Positions 6,989 through 13,922 of a stretch of 32,759 nt of DNA are shown piece after piece. The DNA is from Patescibacteria group bacterium. Lineage in GTDB: Bacteria; Patescibacteriota; Minisyncoccia; Phycocordibacterales; CAIZLB01. The stretch lies in NCBI GenBank assembly GCA_030917685.1, contig JAUPUG010000038.1, positions 1 to 32,759 on the forward strand, given 5' to 3'. Position numbers and translations under genes: made by a program. The notes under the pieces were generated by a model. That model saw only the letters and a program-made list of their open reading frames with translations. It did not search any database and was not told the DNA's origin. Every line of letters begins with the position of its first letter. The stretch's first letter is position 1.

Positions 6989-7507
6989 CTAGCTTACTAG
7001 GCTCAACTGCTTCTCTTTAAGAATCAGCTTGCTTCTTAGGTGACTCAGTAATTCGCGCTTCTCATATAATGGTCTCTTTCTTAGAATGTGCTTTGCATAG
7101 TTTCTAATGTCCACTTCCTTTATCTTCACTTTCTCTTTGACCTCTCTTCCTAGTACTGATTCTTGGAATTCATTATGTGATTCAATCTCTGTTCTAATTC
7201 TGTCTTTCATCCCGATTTCATCTAGCGAAATTGTGTCCAGAACCATCGCTAGTTGTTCAATCAGATCTTCCTCTCGTATGTATCCGCATGGACAATCTTT
7301 GTCTTTAAACTTCGTGCATCCGTAGTAGACGTAGCGATTTGTCGTTCCATCCTTAAGCTTTTTGAATTTCTCATCAGCTGTTATTCCAGATCCGCATAGT
7401 CCACAAGTGATCATCTTAGTAAAGGCGAACTCCTTATCCTGAGTCCTTGTAAGGTGATCGTTGCTTATCTTGTCTTGCACTTGGTTATATAAGTCTTTGG
7501 TGATGGT
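6989..7507 (-). pseudogene. Large serine recombinase, C-terminal fragment
   Basis: The translated minus strand holds the zinc-ribbon of large serine recombinases: AFTKMITCGLCGSGITAD, then RYVYYGCTKFKDKDCPCGYI. From the GTG at 7480 the ligands are Cys26, Cys29, Cys55 and Cys63 or Cys65. A helical tail with coiled-coil character (~70-150) follows. Upstream of that GTG the frame still reads TITKDLYNQVQ, which looks like the usual linker before the ribbon. Similarity then stops where a surface-protein reading begins on the other strand. The catalytic resolvase domain with its active Ser, and the Recombinase domain, are missing, so the product cannot recombine DNA. Stop is TAG, 2 nt from the stop of the preceding convergent gene. 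Confidence 0.8.
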
Positions 7508-9145
7508 TCGGGAAACAACGGCTATGGTCTCGGTCTTGCGAGTGATGGTGGTGTGATTGTCTCAGGATATTCACAAGGGTCACTCGATCTTGATCCAGGT
7601 GCCGGTGTCGTTATGTCTACTCATGTAAATACATATGACGTATTTACGGTAAAGCTCAATAGTGCTGGTGAATATGTTTGGGGAAATAGTATTGGCGGGC
7701 AAGGAGACGATCGTCCTATAGAGCTTGCCGTTGATGCGTCTGACAATATTTATCTCCTGGGTTATTTCAATAATACAGTTGATTTTGATGCAAGTTCAGG
7801 AACAACCACTGCTGCGTCGCAAGGAGGTTCAGATACTTTTATTTTGAAATTGCAAAGTAATGGTCAGTTTGCATGGGTAAAGACTTTTGGTGGAAATTCA
7901 TATGATGAGGGGACAGGGCTCGCTGTTGATTCTGATGGTAATGCGTATGTCGCTTTTTATACCGTATCAACAAGCATCGATTTGGATCCTGGAGTTGGCA
8001 CAGATATTTATGAGCCTATAAGTGGAAATGCTTTTTTCTCAGTAGTGAAGCTTGCCACAAACGGTGACTACATATGGGGAAAGCCTTGGCGATCATCTCT
8101 TGATGCGTTTTATATATATCAAATAGCGCTCGACGAGCAGGGGGACGTGTATCTTGCTGGATATTCAGATGTAGCATTCGATATGGATCCAGGAGCTGGT
8201 ACGACGACACTCACTCCTCAACATGCAAATGATACATTTATAATCCGAATGGATTCGACGGGGGAATATATTTGGTCTGCACAAATAGCGGGACAAGCAG
8301 ATCAGGTTCCGTATGATATATCGGTCCGAGATGCGGGTGTGTATGTTGTTGGAATAACTGCAGGTAGTACCGACTTTGATCCTACTGCCGGCAGCTATCC
8401 TGTAGTCCCTACAGGCTCTGAGCAGTTTTTACTCAGACTATCTACTGATGTGACTGCACCTACGCTCGCTGAAGTATCATCTGTATCATCTGTTGGTACA
8501 GATACAACCCCTGATTATTCATTTAGTACCAATGAAGCTGGGACAGTTGTATATAGTGTGAATTGTCCAGGCTCACTTACAAATGCTCTAGTTGGTACAA
8601 ATGCTGTAACACTGCAGGAGCTCGCTGCGGGTACATACAGCTGTACTGTTGCGGTTCGCGATTCGTCTTACAATATAACTACGCTTGCACTATCACCATT
8701 TAGAATTGATTCAATTGCTGTGCCTTCTAGTTCAGCTACTGCGGGAGGTGGAATTATCCGAGGATGTACTGATGCAAAAGCAAAGAACTTTGCTTGGTTC
8801 GTACAACATGATCCATCGCTTTGTGTATACGGCGGTATGACTTTATCTACACAGGACACGACTTCAACAACTGCACCTAGTATATCAACTACAACAGTTG
8901 GCATATTTACACGGAATCTAACCGTAGGTTCTAAAGGAGCTGATGTACAGTCCCTTCAGAAATTATTAATTAGACTCAACCTTGGTCCATCTGCAAAACG
9001 TCTCATGGAACACGGTGCTACAAATCTATACGGTCCATTAACTCGAAATGCGGTGCGTGAGTTTCAGACTGCTGAGGGTATTAAACCATCTCATGGACTC
9101 ATGGGGCCTCTTACTCGAAATGCTCTTAGTTTGAAGGGGAGGTAG
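7499..9145 (+). CDS. SBBP-repeat beta-propeller surface protein with PG-binding domain, 5'-truncated
   Basis: Repeat-like coding begins at about 7499 (FGDGSGNNGYGLGLASDGG), with an in-frame TAA at 7490 and no signal peptide, so the 5' end is lost. The first in-frame start is GTG at 7553. Five SBBP-type blades end in motifs LDLDPGAG, VDFDASSG, IDLDPGVG, FDMDPGAG and TDFDPTAG, about 50 residues apart. An Ig-like domain follows (TAPTLAEVSS to SPFRID). Next comes a two-Cys module (GCTDAKAKNF to SLCVY), then a C-terminal PG_binding_1-like domain (GSKGADVQSLQKLL, YGPLTRNAVREFQ). An intact version would be exported and wall-bound. Ends in TAG. Confidence 0.85.
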   Translation, partial: GDGSGNNGYGLGLASDGGVIVSGYSQGSLDLDPGAGVVMSTHVNTYDVFTVKLNSAGEYVWGNSIGGQGDDRPIELAVDASDNIYLLGYFNNTVDFDASSGTTTAASQGGSDTFILKLQSNGQFAWVKTFGGNSYDEGTGLAVDSDGNAYVAFYTVSTSIDLDPGVGTDIYEPISGNAFFSVVKLATNGDYIWGKPWRSSLDAFYIYQIALDEQGDVYLAGYSDVAFDMDPGAGTTTLTPQHANDTFIIRMDSTGEYIWSAQIAGQADQVPYDISVRDAGVYVVGITAGSTDFDPTAGSYPVVPTGSEQFLLRLSTDVTAPTLAEVSSVSSVGTDTTPDYSFSTNEAGTVVYSVNCPGSLTNALVGTNAVTLQELAAGTYSCTVAVRDSSYNITTLALSPFRIDSIAVPSSSATAGGGIIRGCTDAKAKNFAWFVQHDPSLCVYGGMTLSTQDTTSTTAPSISTTTVGIFTRNLTVGSKGADVQSLQKLLIRLNLGPSAKRLMEHGATNLYGPLTRNAVREFQTAEGIKPSHGLMGPLTRNALSLKGR

Positions 9146-9208
9146 TTTAAAATCACAACATTGCAACATTCAGACGGGCACGCACATTCTCATGAACATA
9201 CTCACTAG
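9146..9208 (+). other. In-frame histidine-rich extension after the surface-protein stop
   Basis: After the TAG at 9143-9145 the same frame stays open for 20 codons and ends HSDGHAHSHEHTH before a TAG at 9206-9208. The alternating His pattern looks like a metal-binding tail. It could be a read-through tail, a former C-terminus cut off by mutation, or chance. No independent start other than TTG at 9161 is available. Confidence 0.3.
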
Positions 9209-9216
9209 ATTTGTAG

Positions 9217-9222
9217 TATAAT
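9217..9222 (+). promoter_or_regulatory. -10 box for the gene at 9232
   Basis: A perfect TATAAT ends 9 nt before the ATG at 9232. No good -35 is seen at 17 nt. The 5' leader would be only a few nucleotides. Confidence 0.5.
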
Positions 9223-9231
9223 TGGATCAAT

Positions 9232-9594
9232 ATGAAAAACATCGCAACAATTATCGTTATATTACTTATTGGCTTTGGGATTTACTATTTTGCAAATGAA
9301 TATGCTGTCACAAGACAGATGAATGAACAGATGATGGAGGAGTCATTTATGGACGAAAGCTTAGAAGGAGACTACCAAGAAAATGTACAAGGAGACGTAC
9401 AGACAGGCTCTCAAGGAAATGTGCAAGGAAAAATTAATATCAATGAAGTGTGTCAGGGTGCTTTGATTCGTATGACATTCCCTGACGGTGCTGCAGCAGA
9501 AAAATTTGTTGCAGAGTGTAAAGAAGGTAAGCACCCAGAAGTGATTGAACAGTTCAAGGCGGAGATGAATTTGGGGGATGGAGCGGAGATTTAG
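9232..9594 (+). CDS. Small single-TM protein with C-terminal helical domain
   Basis: The 120-aa product has one N-terminal membrane helix (residues 3-21), presumably exposing the rest outside. A spacer with short repeats follows (NVQGDVQTGSQGNVQG, ~50-65). The C-terminal block is ICQGALIRMTFPDGAAAEKF-like in layout, actually VCQGALIRMTFPDGAA, then EKFVAECKEGKHPEVIEQFK, with two Cys. I recall similar C-terminal blocks from other Parcubacteria proteins of unknown function, but cannot name a family. It overlaps no neighbour if the next gene starts at 9641. Confidence 0.75.
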   Translation: MKNIATIIVILLIGFGIYYFANEYAVTRQMNEQMMEESFMDESLEGDYQENVQGDVQTGSQGNVQGKININEVCQGALIRMTFPDGAAAEKFVAECKEGKHPEVIEQFKAEMNLGDGAEI

Positions 9595-9640
9595 TTTTAA
9601 GTATAAGAGTCGAGATTCAAATAAAATATTACCTATACAA

Positions 9641-10573
9641 ATGAATACAAACCAAGATGTCGAAAAAATGAAAAAAGAAGTTTCTAGAAGTGGAAGTTTT
9701 ATATATGCTGTGGGGTGGCTCACAATTGCAGTCAATATGGGAATATATATTTGGAGCCTTGTTGACGATGAAAGTTTTAGGAGTAGTGGATTGTTTGCAT
9801 CTGATCTCTTTGGTGTACTTATTACAATTTTTGGTGCAAGTATCTTTATTATCCTAGGTCAACGTATCAAAAAACTTGTCGACGTGAACACTCAAAGATA
9901 TTTATATATAGTGCTTTGTCTTGCGTTCTTGTTCTTAATTGGCTCTATTGCTACAGGAGGTCGTGTAGGTGTCATTGCACTCCTTTTGTTCGGATACATC
10001 ATTTACGGGCTCATGTTAATGCGCAAGTTAATGAAGATTCCAGAGTTTACTTCTACCTTATTAAAACCAAAGTATGTTCTTGATAAAAAGGGTTGGTTTG
10101 TATATATCGTTGGTACTTTCCTGTTGCTAGTAGTAGTTGCCAGTTTCATTACTATAGGGACAGAACCAACCGCTCTGACAACATCAGATACAGCGAATAC
10201 AAATTATATGACTAAAGAAGACTCAGCTAGATATGAAAGAATTGTAGAGACAGTAGAATATCTTAAGAGTGAATCCCCTTTGCCTCTCGAGGCTGACAGT
10301 GTCTTAACTTTAAGAGATATTGTTGCAGAGCCACAAGCAATTCGTTATGAATTCATTATCAATAGTATAAATACTGATGCATTGAGTAAGCTCTCCAGCG
10401 ATGATTTTAAGAAAAGACTAACTTCTGTATCTTGTAACGATGAAGGAACTATCGAGATGCTACGAGACGGTATTACAATTAAGAATCATTATAGTGTAAA
10501 AGATTCAGAGCAGACATTTGCTGCTGAAATAACAGAGGCTGATTGTATATCTGATGAAAAACTCTCAATCTAA
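9641..10573 (+). CDS. Multi-spanning membrane protein of unknown function
   Basis: I chose the ATG at 9641 (MNTNQDVEKMKKEV) over the in-frame ATG at 9578. The latter would overlap the preceding gene by 17 nt and add a basic, low-complexity 21-residue segment. The product has 310 aa. There are about five hydrophobic segments in the first ~185 residues of this reading (around 20-40, 55-75, 88-105, 108-128, 153-175). A soluble, helical C-terminal part (~190-310) follows with LESDSVLTLR-like text, exactly LEADSVLTLRDIVAE. No family is recognised. It would be a membrane sensor or anchor type, but function is not inferable. Confidence 0.7.
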   Translation: MNTNQDVEKMKKEVSRSGSFIYAVGWLTIAVNMGIYIWSLVDDESFRSSGLFASDLFGVLITIFGASIFIILGQRIKKLVDVNTQRYLYIVLCLAFLFLIGSIATGGRVGVIALLLFGYIIYGLMLMRKLMKIPEFTSTLLKPKYVLDKKGWFVYIVGTFLLLVVVASFITIGTEPTALTTSDTANTNYMTKEDSARYERIVETVEYLKSESPLPLEADSVLTLRDIVAEPQAIRYEFIINSINTDALSKLSSDDFKKRLTSVSCNDEGTIEMLRDGITIKNHYSVKDSEQTFAAEITEADCISDEKLSI

Positions 10574-10597
10574 AATAGAATTCTCCAGTTTGGGGTG

Positions 10598-10603
10598 TAT
10601 AAT
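10598..10603 (+). promoter_or_regulatory. -10 box supporting the upstream start of the MFS gene
   Basis: TATAAT ends 7 nt before the ATG at 10611, the same spacing as at other leaderless-type starts in the window. This supports 10611 as the native start and therefore the reality of the in-frame TAG at 10671. Confidence 0.5.
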
Positions 10604-10610
10604 ATTCGGC

Positions 10611-11888
10611 ATGCACACCTCCAAAAATATCTTCCTCTGGGCGCTATACGACTTCGCGAACTATCTCATTTAGATTGTCTTATTTTTGTATTTTGCCCAG
10701 TGGATTGTTATTGAAAAAGGTTTGTCTGATCTTGCATTCAATCTTACTTTTACTGTCTCTACAATATTTTTGATCTGTACTGCACCATTTCTTGGGGTGA
10801 TGCTTGATAAAAAAATGAGAAGAATTACGGGGCTACGATGGACGACACTTTCAACTGCCATATTGTATGGAGCCTGTGCATTTTTTGCAGTTTCGGGTTC
10901 TGCTATTCCAGCCCTTATATTTTTTACTCTTGGTATGTTTTCATACCAGCTTACATTTACTTGTTATACACCTCTTATAAATGACATCGCTACACCAGAG
11001 AGACGAGGGCGAATTTCGGGTTATGGAATCGCTGCGAATTACTTCGGGCAATTTGTGGGCCTCTTGTTTGTACTTCCATTTTCAAAAGGAGCTATTAGTT
11101 GGTTTGAATCATCTCCTCGAGTTGAGACACTTTTTCCTGCGGTGATAGCTTTTGTATTGGTGTCTTTGCCTATGCTTATTTGGTTTAAGGAAGATCACAA
11201 AGCGTCACTTGGTGAGACTGGCAAAGAGTCGGGTGGCGAGGCTGTCGGTGCAAATAGTACCGAAATACAATTCGCATCAAGTACAAAAGAATTAATTCAC
11301 AAGACAAAACAATTGTTTGCAGTTCCTGGTGTTGGATTATTTATCCTCGCATATTTCTTTTTCAATGATGCGATTCTGACAGCTTCAAATAATTTTCCAA
11401 TATTCATGCAACAAGTGTGGGGAGTTTCTGATACGACGAAGACTTATATATTACTGGGGATTATTTTAACCTCTGCTATCGGAGGCTTGGTTTCTGGATT
11501 TGTGGCTGATAAGTTCGGACACAAAAGAACTCTATTTTACATTTTGGTGGGCTGGGTGTTCATTTTGCCTTTTGTAGGATTCATTCAAGATTTCACTTTG
11601 TTTGTAGTTGCGACTACAGTGATGGGTTTATGGTTTGGTTCAAACTGGGCAGTGTCACGGTCAGTTATGTCATATCTCACCCCGTCAGGATCCCACAATC
11701 TTGCGTTTTCATATTTTAATCTTATTGAGCGTGCATCATCGCTTGTTGGCCCTATTGTATGGGGACTTGTCGTTACAGGCTTGATATCTATGGGAAGTTA
11801 TCGATACCGGCTAGCTACACTTGCAGTGACCCTATTTATATTGTTGGGTCTTTGGTGTTTGACGAAGGTGAGGAGTGATAGGGTATAA
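10611..11888 (+). CDS. MFS transporter (UMF1/Atg22-like) interrupted by an in-frame amber codon
   Basis: From the ATG at 10611 the frame reads MHTSKNIFLWALYDFANYLI, then TAG at 10671-10673, then IVLFLYFAQWIVIEKG and on without interruption to TAA at 11888. WALYDFAN is the N-terminal signature of UMF1/Atg22-like major facilitator proteins. The amber codon sits inside the first membrane helix, probably in place of a Tyr (TAT/TAC) or similar codon. The remainder has ~11 hydrophobic helices and the MFS loop LDKKMRRITGLRW. Without recoding, only a TTG at 10686 could restart translation, which would lose the start of TM1. It is either a fresh pseudogene, a suppressed stop or a sequence error. Confidence 0.75.
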
Positions 11889-11914
11889 TAACTATATAAT
11901 TTAATCATAAAAAT

Positions 11915-12163
11915 ATGAATTGCGAACAAAATTGCCAAAGTTGTTTAATGCCATTTACTAAAGATAAGGGAGTTAGAGAATCTGACAAGTACTGCAGTCT
12001 TTGTTTTAAAGACGGTAAACTTTGTTATGAAGGAAATAATCTGAAGGAGTTCCAAGATGTTTGTTATAGAAGCATGTTGGCGAATGGAACTAATCCAATA
12101 CTCGCCTGGTTTTATACAAAGATGATTGCGAGGGCACCAAGGTGGAAGAACACTGCAAAGTAG
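11915..12163 (+). CDS. Small zinc-ribbon protein
   Basis: The 82-aa product has two CxxC pairs, Cys7/Cys10 (CQSCLMPF) and Cys27/Cys30 (YCSLCFKDG). These match the putative zinc-ribbon family (zf-ribbon_2 type: CQSCGMP, then YCxxCxxDG). The C-terminal half is a short helical region ending basic. TATAAT at 11895-11900 lies 14 nt upstream. The molecular partner is unknown; in other bacteria the domain occurs alone or beside enzymes. Confidence 0.8.
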   Translation: MNCEQNCQSCLMPFTKDKGVRESDKYCSLCFKDGKLCYEGNNLKEFQDVCYRSMLANGTNPILAWFYTKMIARAPRWKNTAK

Positions 12164-12184
12164 TTTGGACGGCGAGGTAATCTT

Positions 12185-12208
12185 AATGTTATTGAATTCA
12201 ATAACATT
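12185..12208. repeat. Perfect 24-bp palindrome
   Basis: AATGTTATTGAA is followed at once by its reverse complement TTCAATAACATT, with no spacer. It has no T-run and lies between the zinc-ribbon gene and the gene at 12357. It is likely a dimer-binding operator rather than a terminator. Confidence 0.6.
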
Positions 12209-12226
12209 TAAATGAGAACAAAGTGT

Positions 12227-12270
12227 GAGTGTCAACTATCTAAAGTATATACTTCGGATAGTTGACACTC
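12227..12270. promoter_or_regulatory. Long inverted repeat, candidate operator or cruciform
   Basis: Perfect 14-bp arms GAGTGTCAACTATC (12227-12240) and GATAGTTGACACTC (12257-12270) flank a core containing the palindrome AAGTATATACTT. The whole can fold as one 22-bp hairpin with one wobble and one mismatch. It ends 24 bp upstream of an extended -10 (12292-12300) and so probably regulates the gene at 12357. No T-run follows. Confidence 0.6.
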
Positions 12271-12291
12271 TACTCACAGAAGGAGAACCTT

Positions 12292-12300
12292 TGCTATACT
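12292..12300 (+). promoter_or_regulatory. Extended -10 promoter for the gene at 12357
   Basis: TGCTATACT is an extended -10, with TATACT at 12295-12300. TTGACA at 12262-12267 is too far (27 nt) to be its -35. The predicted leader is ~50 nt. Confidence 0.45.
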
Positions 12301-12356
12301 GATTGATGACCAAAACTAATTTGTAGCACTAATTTGCAACCAAACAAAAACTTATA

Positions 12357-12689
12357 ATGAAACACCTTATCCCATCAATTCAAGATCCGCTCGGTTCACA
12401 TATACATGCCAATTCTACAGCGCAGGTTATTGACCTTGCTGAGGAACAAAAACTCGCACGTGAGGTAGAGGGGCTTATTGAACTTCATGATTTTATAAAA
12501 GCTCATCCTGATGCGCCAGTGAAAGATATTGCAAAGTTTATGCCACCTGTTGATGCGCGTGTGGTAAATAAAGCGATACAGGCTCTGGCTATTCGAGACA
12601 AAAATCTCACAGCTGAAGAAAAAGAAGCTATTATACAAAGAGCTCGTTCAATACAGCTTGATCCAAAGGTGAAGAAGTGGGGGAAGTAG
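12357..12689 (+). CDS. Hypothetical soluble protein
   Basis: The 110-aa product is not recognised. It is soluble and mainly helical, with an acidic first half and a basic C-terminus (DPKVKKWGK). The middle (IKAHPDAPVKDIAKFMPPVDARVVNKAIQ) could be a small helix-turn-helix, since helix-DIAKFM-helix spacing fits, but this is weak. Two large palindromes and a promoter precede it, so it may control its own expression. Ends in TAG. Confidence 0.65.
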   Translation: MKHLIPSIQDPLGSHIHANSTAQVIDLAEEQKLAREVEGLIELHDFIKAHPDAPVKDIAKFMPPVDARVVNKAIQALAIRDKNLTAEEKEAIIQRARSIQLDPKVKKWGK

Positions 12690-12720
12690 GTTTTTTTATC
12701 ACACAATCCACACCCATCAC

Positions 12721-12749
12721 TTGCACGTTAGATAGTATCCACGTATATT
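12721..12749 (+). promoter_or_regulatory. Promoter of the cys leader and cysDN operon
   Basis: TTGCAC (12721-12726), a 17-nt spacer, and TATATT (12744-12749) form the promoter. The -10 ends 7 nt before the leader-peptide ATG at 12757, so the leader mRNA would start on or next to its own AUG. Confidence 0.6.
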
Positions 12750-12756
12750 GTCATAC

Positions 12757-12831
12757 ATGAATGCAATAGCAAAGACAAAAACAACTGCAACAGTATCTGT
12801 TTGTATGTGTAACTCTAGAACTCATATCTAG
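12757..12831 (+). CDS. Cysteine-codon leader peptide (24 aa) of the cysDN attenuator
   Basis: This short ORF encodes MNAIAKTKTT, ATVSVCMCNS, RTHI, then TAG at 12829-12831. Its two Cys codons (TGT ATG TGT, 12802-12810) are placed directly before region 1 of a three-hairpin attenuator. The stop codon lies inside region 2. That geometry is what a translation-coupled attenuator needs. A ribosome short of Cys-tRNA would stall on TGT and leave region 2 free, whereas one that reaches TAG covers it. The downstream genes make APS from sulfate, the entry to cysteine synthesis. The peptide itself needs no other function. Confidence 0.8.
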   Translation: MNAIAKTKTTATVSVCMCNSRTHI

Positions 12832-12890
12832 GGTTAGTCTTGCTATCACCATTTCCTCCACGAGTATTGATATCAGAAACAAGCCCTAGA
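12811..12890 (+). promoter_or_regulatory. Attenuator: alternative hairpins 1:2 and 2:3
   Basis: Region 1 AACTCTAGA (12811-12819) pairs over 9 bp, with one T-G, with region 2 TCTAGGGTT (12827-12835). Region 2 can instead pair over 9 bp with region 3 AAGCCCTAGA (12881-12890), which removes the 5' arm of the terminator. Region 1 begins exactly after the last Cys codon. A ribosome stalled on cysteine should cover region 1, allow 2:3, and switch the operon on. Confidence 0.8.
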
Positions 12891-12909
12891 GATAGGGTTT
12901 GTTTTTTTT
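12877..12909 (+). terminator. Attenuator terminator (region 3:4) before cysD
   Basis: A 12-bp stem AAACAAGCCCTA/TAGGGTTTGTTT (one G-T pair) has a GAGA loop and ends in a run of eight T. It lies 68 nt upstream of cysD with no gene end nearby on this strand except the leader peptide, so its purpose is premature termination. Confidence 0.88.
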
Positions 12910-12976
12910 ATTAATTAACTAATGAAAGAAAGTCGCACCATAAGGACGGTCGTGTGGCTTGATTTCGCAAAATCAC

Positions 12977-13882
12977 ATGACACAGAAACACAATAATCAT
13001 TTAGACCAACTTGAGTCTGAAGCAATATTTATTTTCCGAGAGGCAGTAGAACAGTTTGAGAATCCCGTGCTCCTATTTTCTGGAGGAAAAGATTCAATCA
13101 CGCTTGTTCATCTGGCTCACAAAGCCTTTTACCCAGCCAAGATTCCATTCTCATTACTCCATATAGATACTGGACATAATTTTACAGAGACATTGGATTT
13201 TCGTGATGAGCTTGTAAAAAAGTATGGCGTTGATCTTGAGGTCGGGTATGTACAAGACTTGATAGATAGAGGGGTGGTACAAGAGGAAAAGGGAATTAAT
13301 CCAAGTCGAAACGGCCTCCAGTCCGCGACATTGCTCGAAAAACTTTCACAAAAAAAGTATGACGCTGCATTTGGTGGTGGAAGACGTGATGAAGAAAAAG
13401 CGCGTGCAAAAGAACGATTCTTTTCACATCGAGACGAATTCGGTCAGTGGGATCCAAAGAATCAAAGACCTGAAGTGTGGAATCTGTTTAACGGCAAAAA
13501 AGCACCAGGAGAATCGTTTCGAGTATTTCCTATATCAAACTTGACTGAGACTGATGTGTGGGAGTACATACAACGAGAAAAGATAGATTTACCAAGTTTG
13601 TATTTTGCACATGAGCGTAGTGTGGTTGAACGTGACGGCACCCTGCTCGCAGAATCGTCATACAACACACTGCTTCCAGGTGAATCATATGAGAAGCGAC
13701 GTATTCGATATCGAACACTCGGTTGTGTGACTATAACCGGCGCTGTTGAATCAGATGCTGACACGATAGACAAAGTAATAGAAGAAGTTAGAAGCTCAAA
13801 AGTAACTGAAAGAGGGACGCGGGCAGATGATGCCCGTTCAGAAGTTGCGATGGAAGAACGAAAGAAACAGGGATATTTTTAG
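12977..13882 (+). CDS. cysD: Sulfate adenylyltransferase subunit 2 (ATP-sulfurylase, CysD)
   Basis: CysD makes adenosine 5'-phosphosulfate (APS) from ATP and sulfate, driven by GTP hydrolysis in CysN. The PP-loop VLLFSGGKDSITLVHLA is at ~31-47, followed by FSLLHIDTGHNFTETLDFRD. FGGGRRDEEKARAKERFFS and the C-terminal YRTLGCVTITGAVES, then KKQGYF, are typical of the family. At 301 aa it is of normal length. I chose the ATG at 12977 (MTQKHNNHLD) over a TTG at 12959. cysN follows after 40 nt. Expression appears governed by the cysteine-codon attenuator upstream. Ends in TAG. Confidence 0.95.
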   Translation: MTQKHNNHLDQLESEAIFIFREAVEQFENPVLLFSGGKDSITLVHLAHKAFYPAKIPFSLLHIDTGHNFTETLDFRDELVKKYGVDLEVGYVQDLIDRGVVQEEKGINPSRNGLQSATLLEKLSQKKYDAAFGGGRRDEEKARAKERFFSHRDEFGQWDPKNQRPEVWNLFNGKKAPGESFRVFPISNLTETDVWEYIQREKIDLPSLYFAHERSVVERDGTLLAESSYNTLLPGESYEKRRIRYRTLGCVTITGAVESDADTIDKVIEEVRSSKVTERGTRADDARSEVAMEERKKQGYF

Positions 13883-13922
13883 AAATAGTTGATGGAAATT
13901 ACATAAATTAAATAACAACCAA

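Noticed and set aside
9578-9640. Earlier ATG for the membrane protein ending at 10573
   Set aside because: It would overlap the preceding gene and add a low-complexity basic segment; the ATG at 9641 is preferred.
10671-10673. The amber codon as evidence for a variant genetic code
   Set aside because: TAG ends many other genes in the window, so it is read as stop; a general reassignment is not tenable.
12262-12267. TTGACA as the -35 of the 12357 promoter
   Set aside because: It is 27 nt from the best -10, too far; it is part of the inverted repeat arm.
12922-12996. A second 24-codon ORF (MKESRTIRT...) after the attenuator, overlapping the cysD start
   Set aside because: It lies in another frame than cysD, has no promoter or recognised motif, and no repeated regulatory codons. 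Translational coupling to cysD is possible but unsupported.
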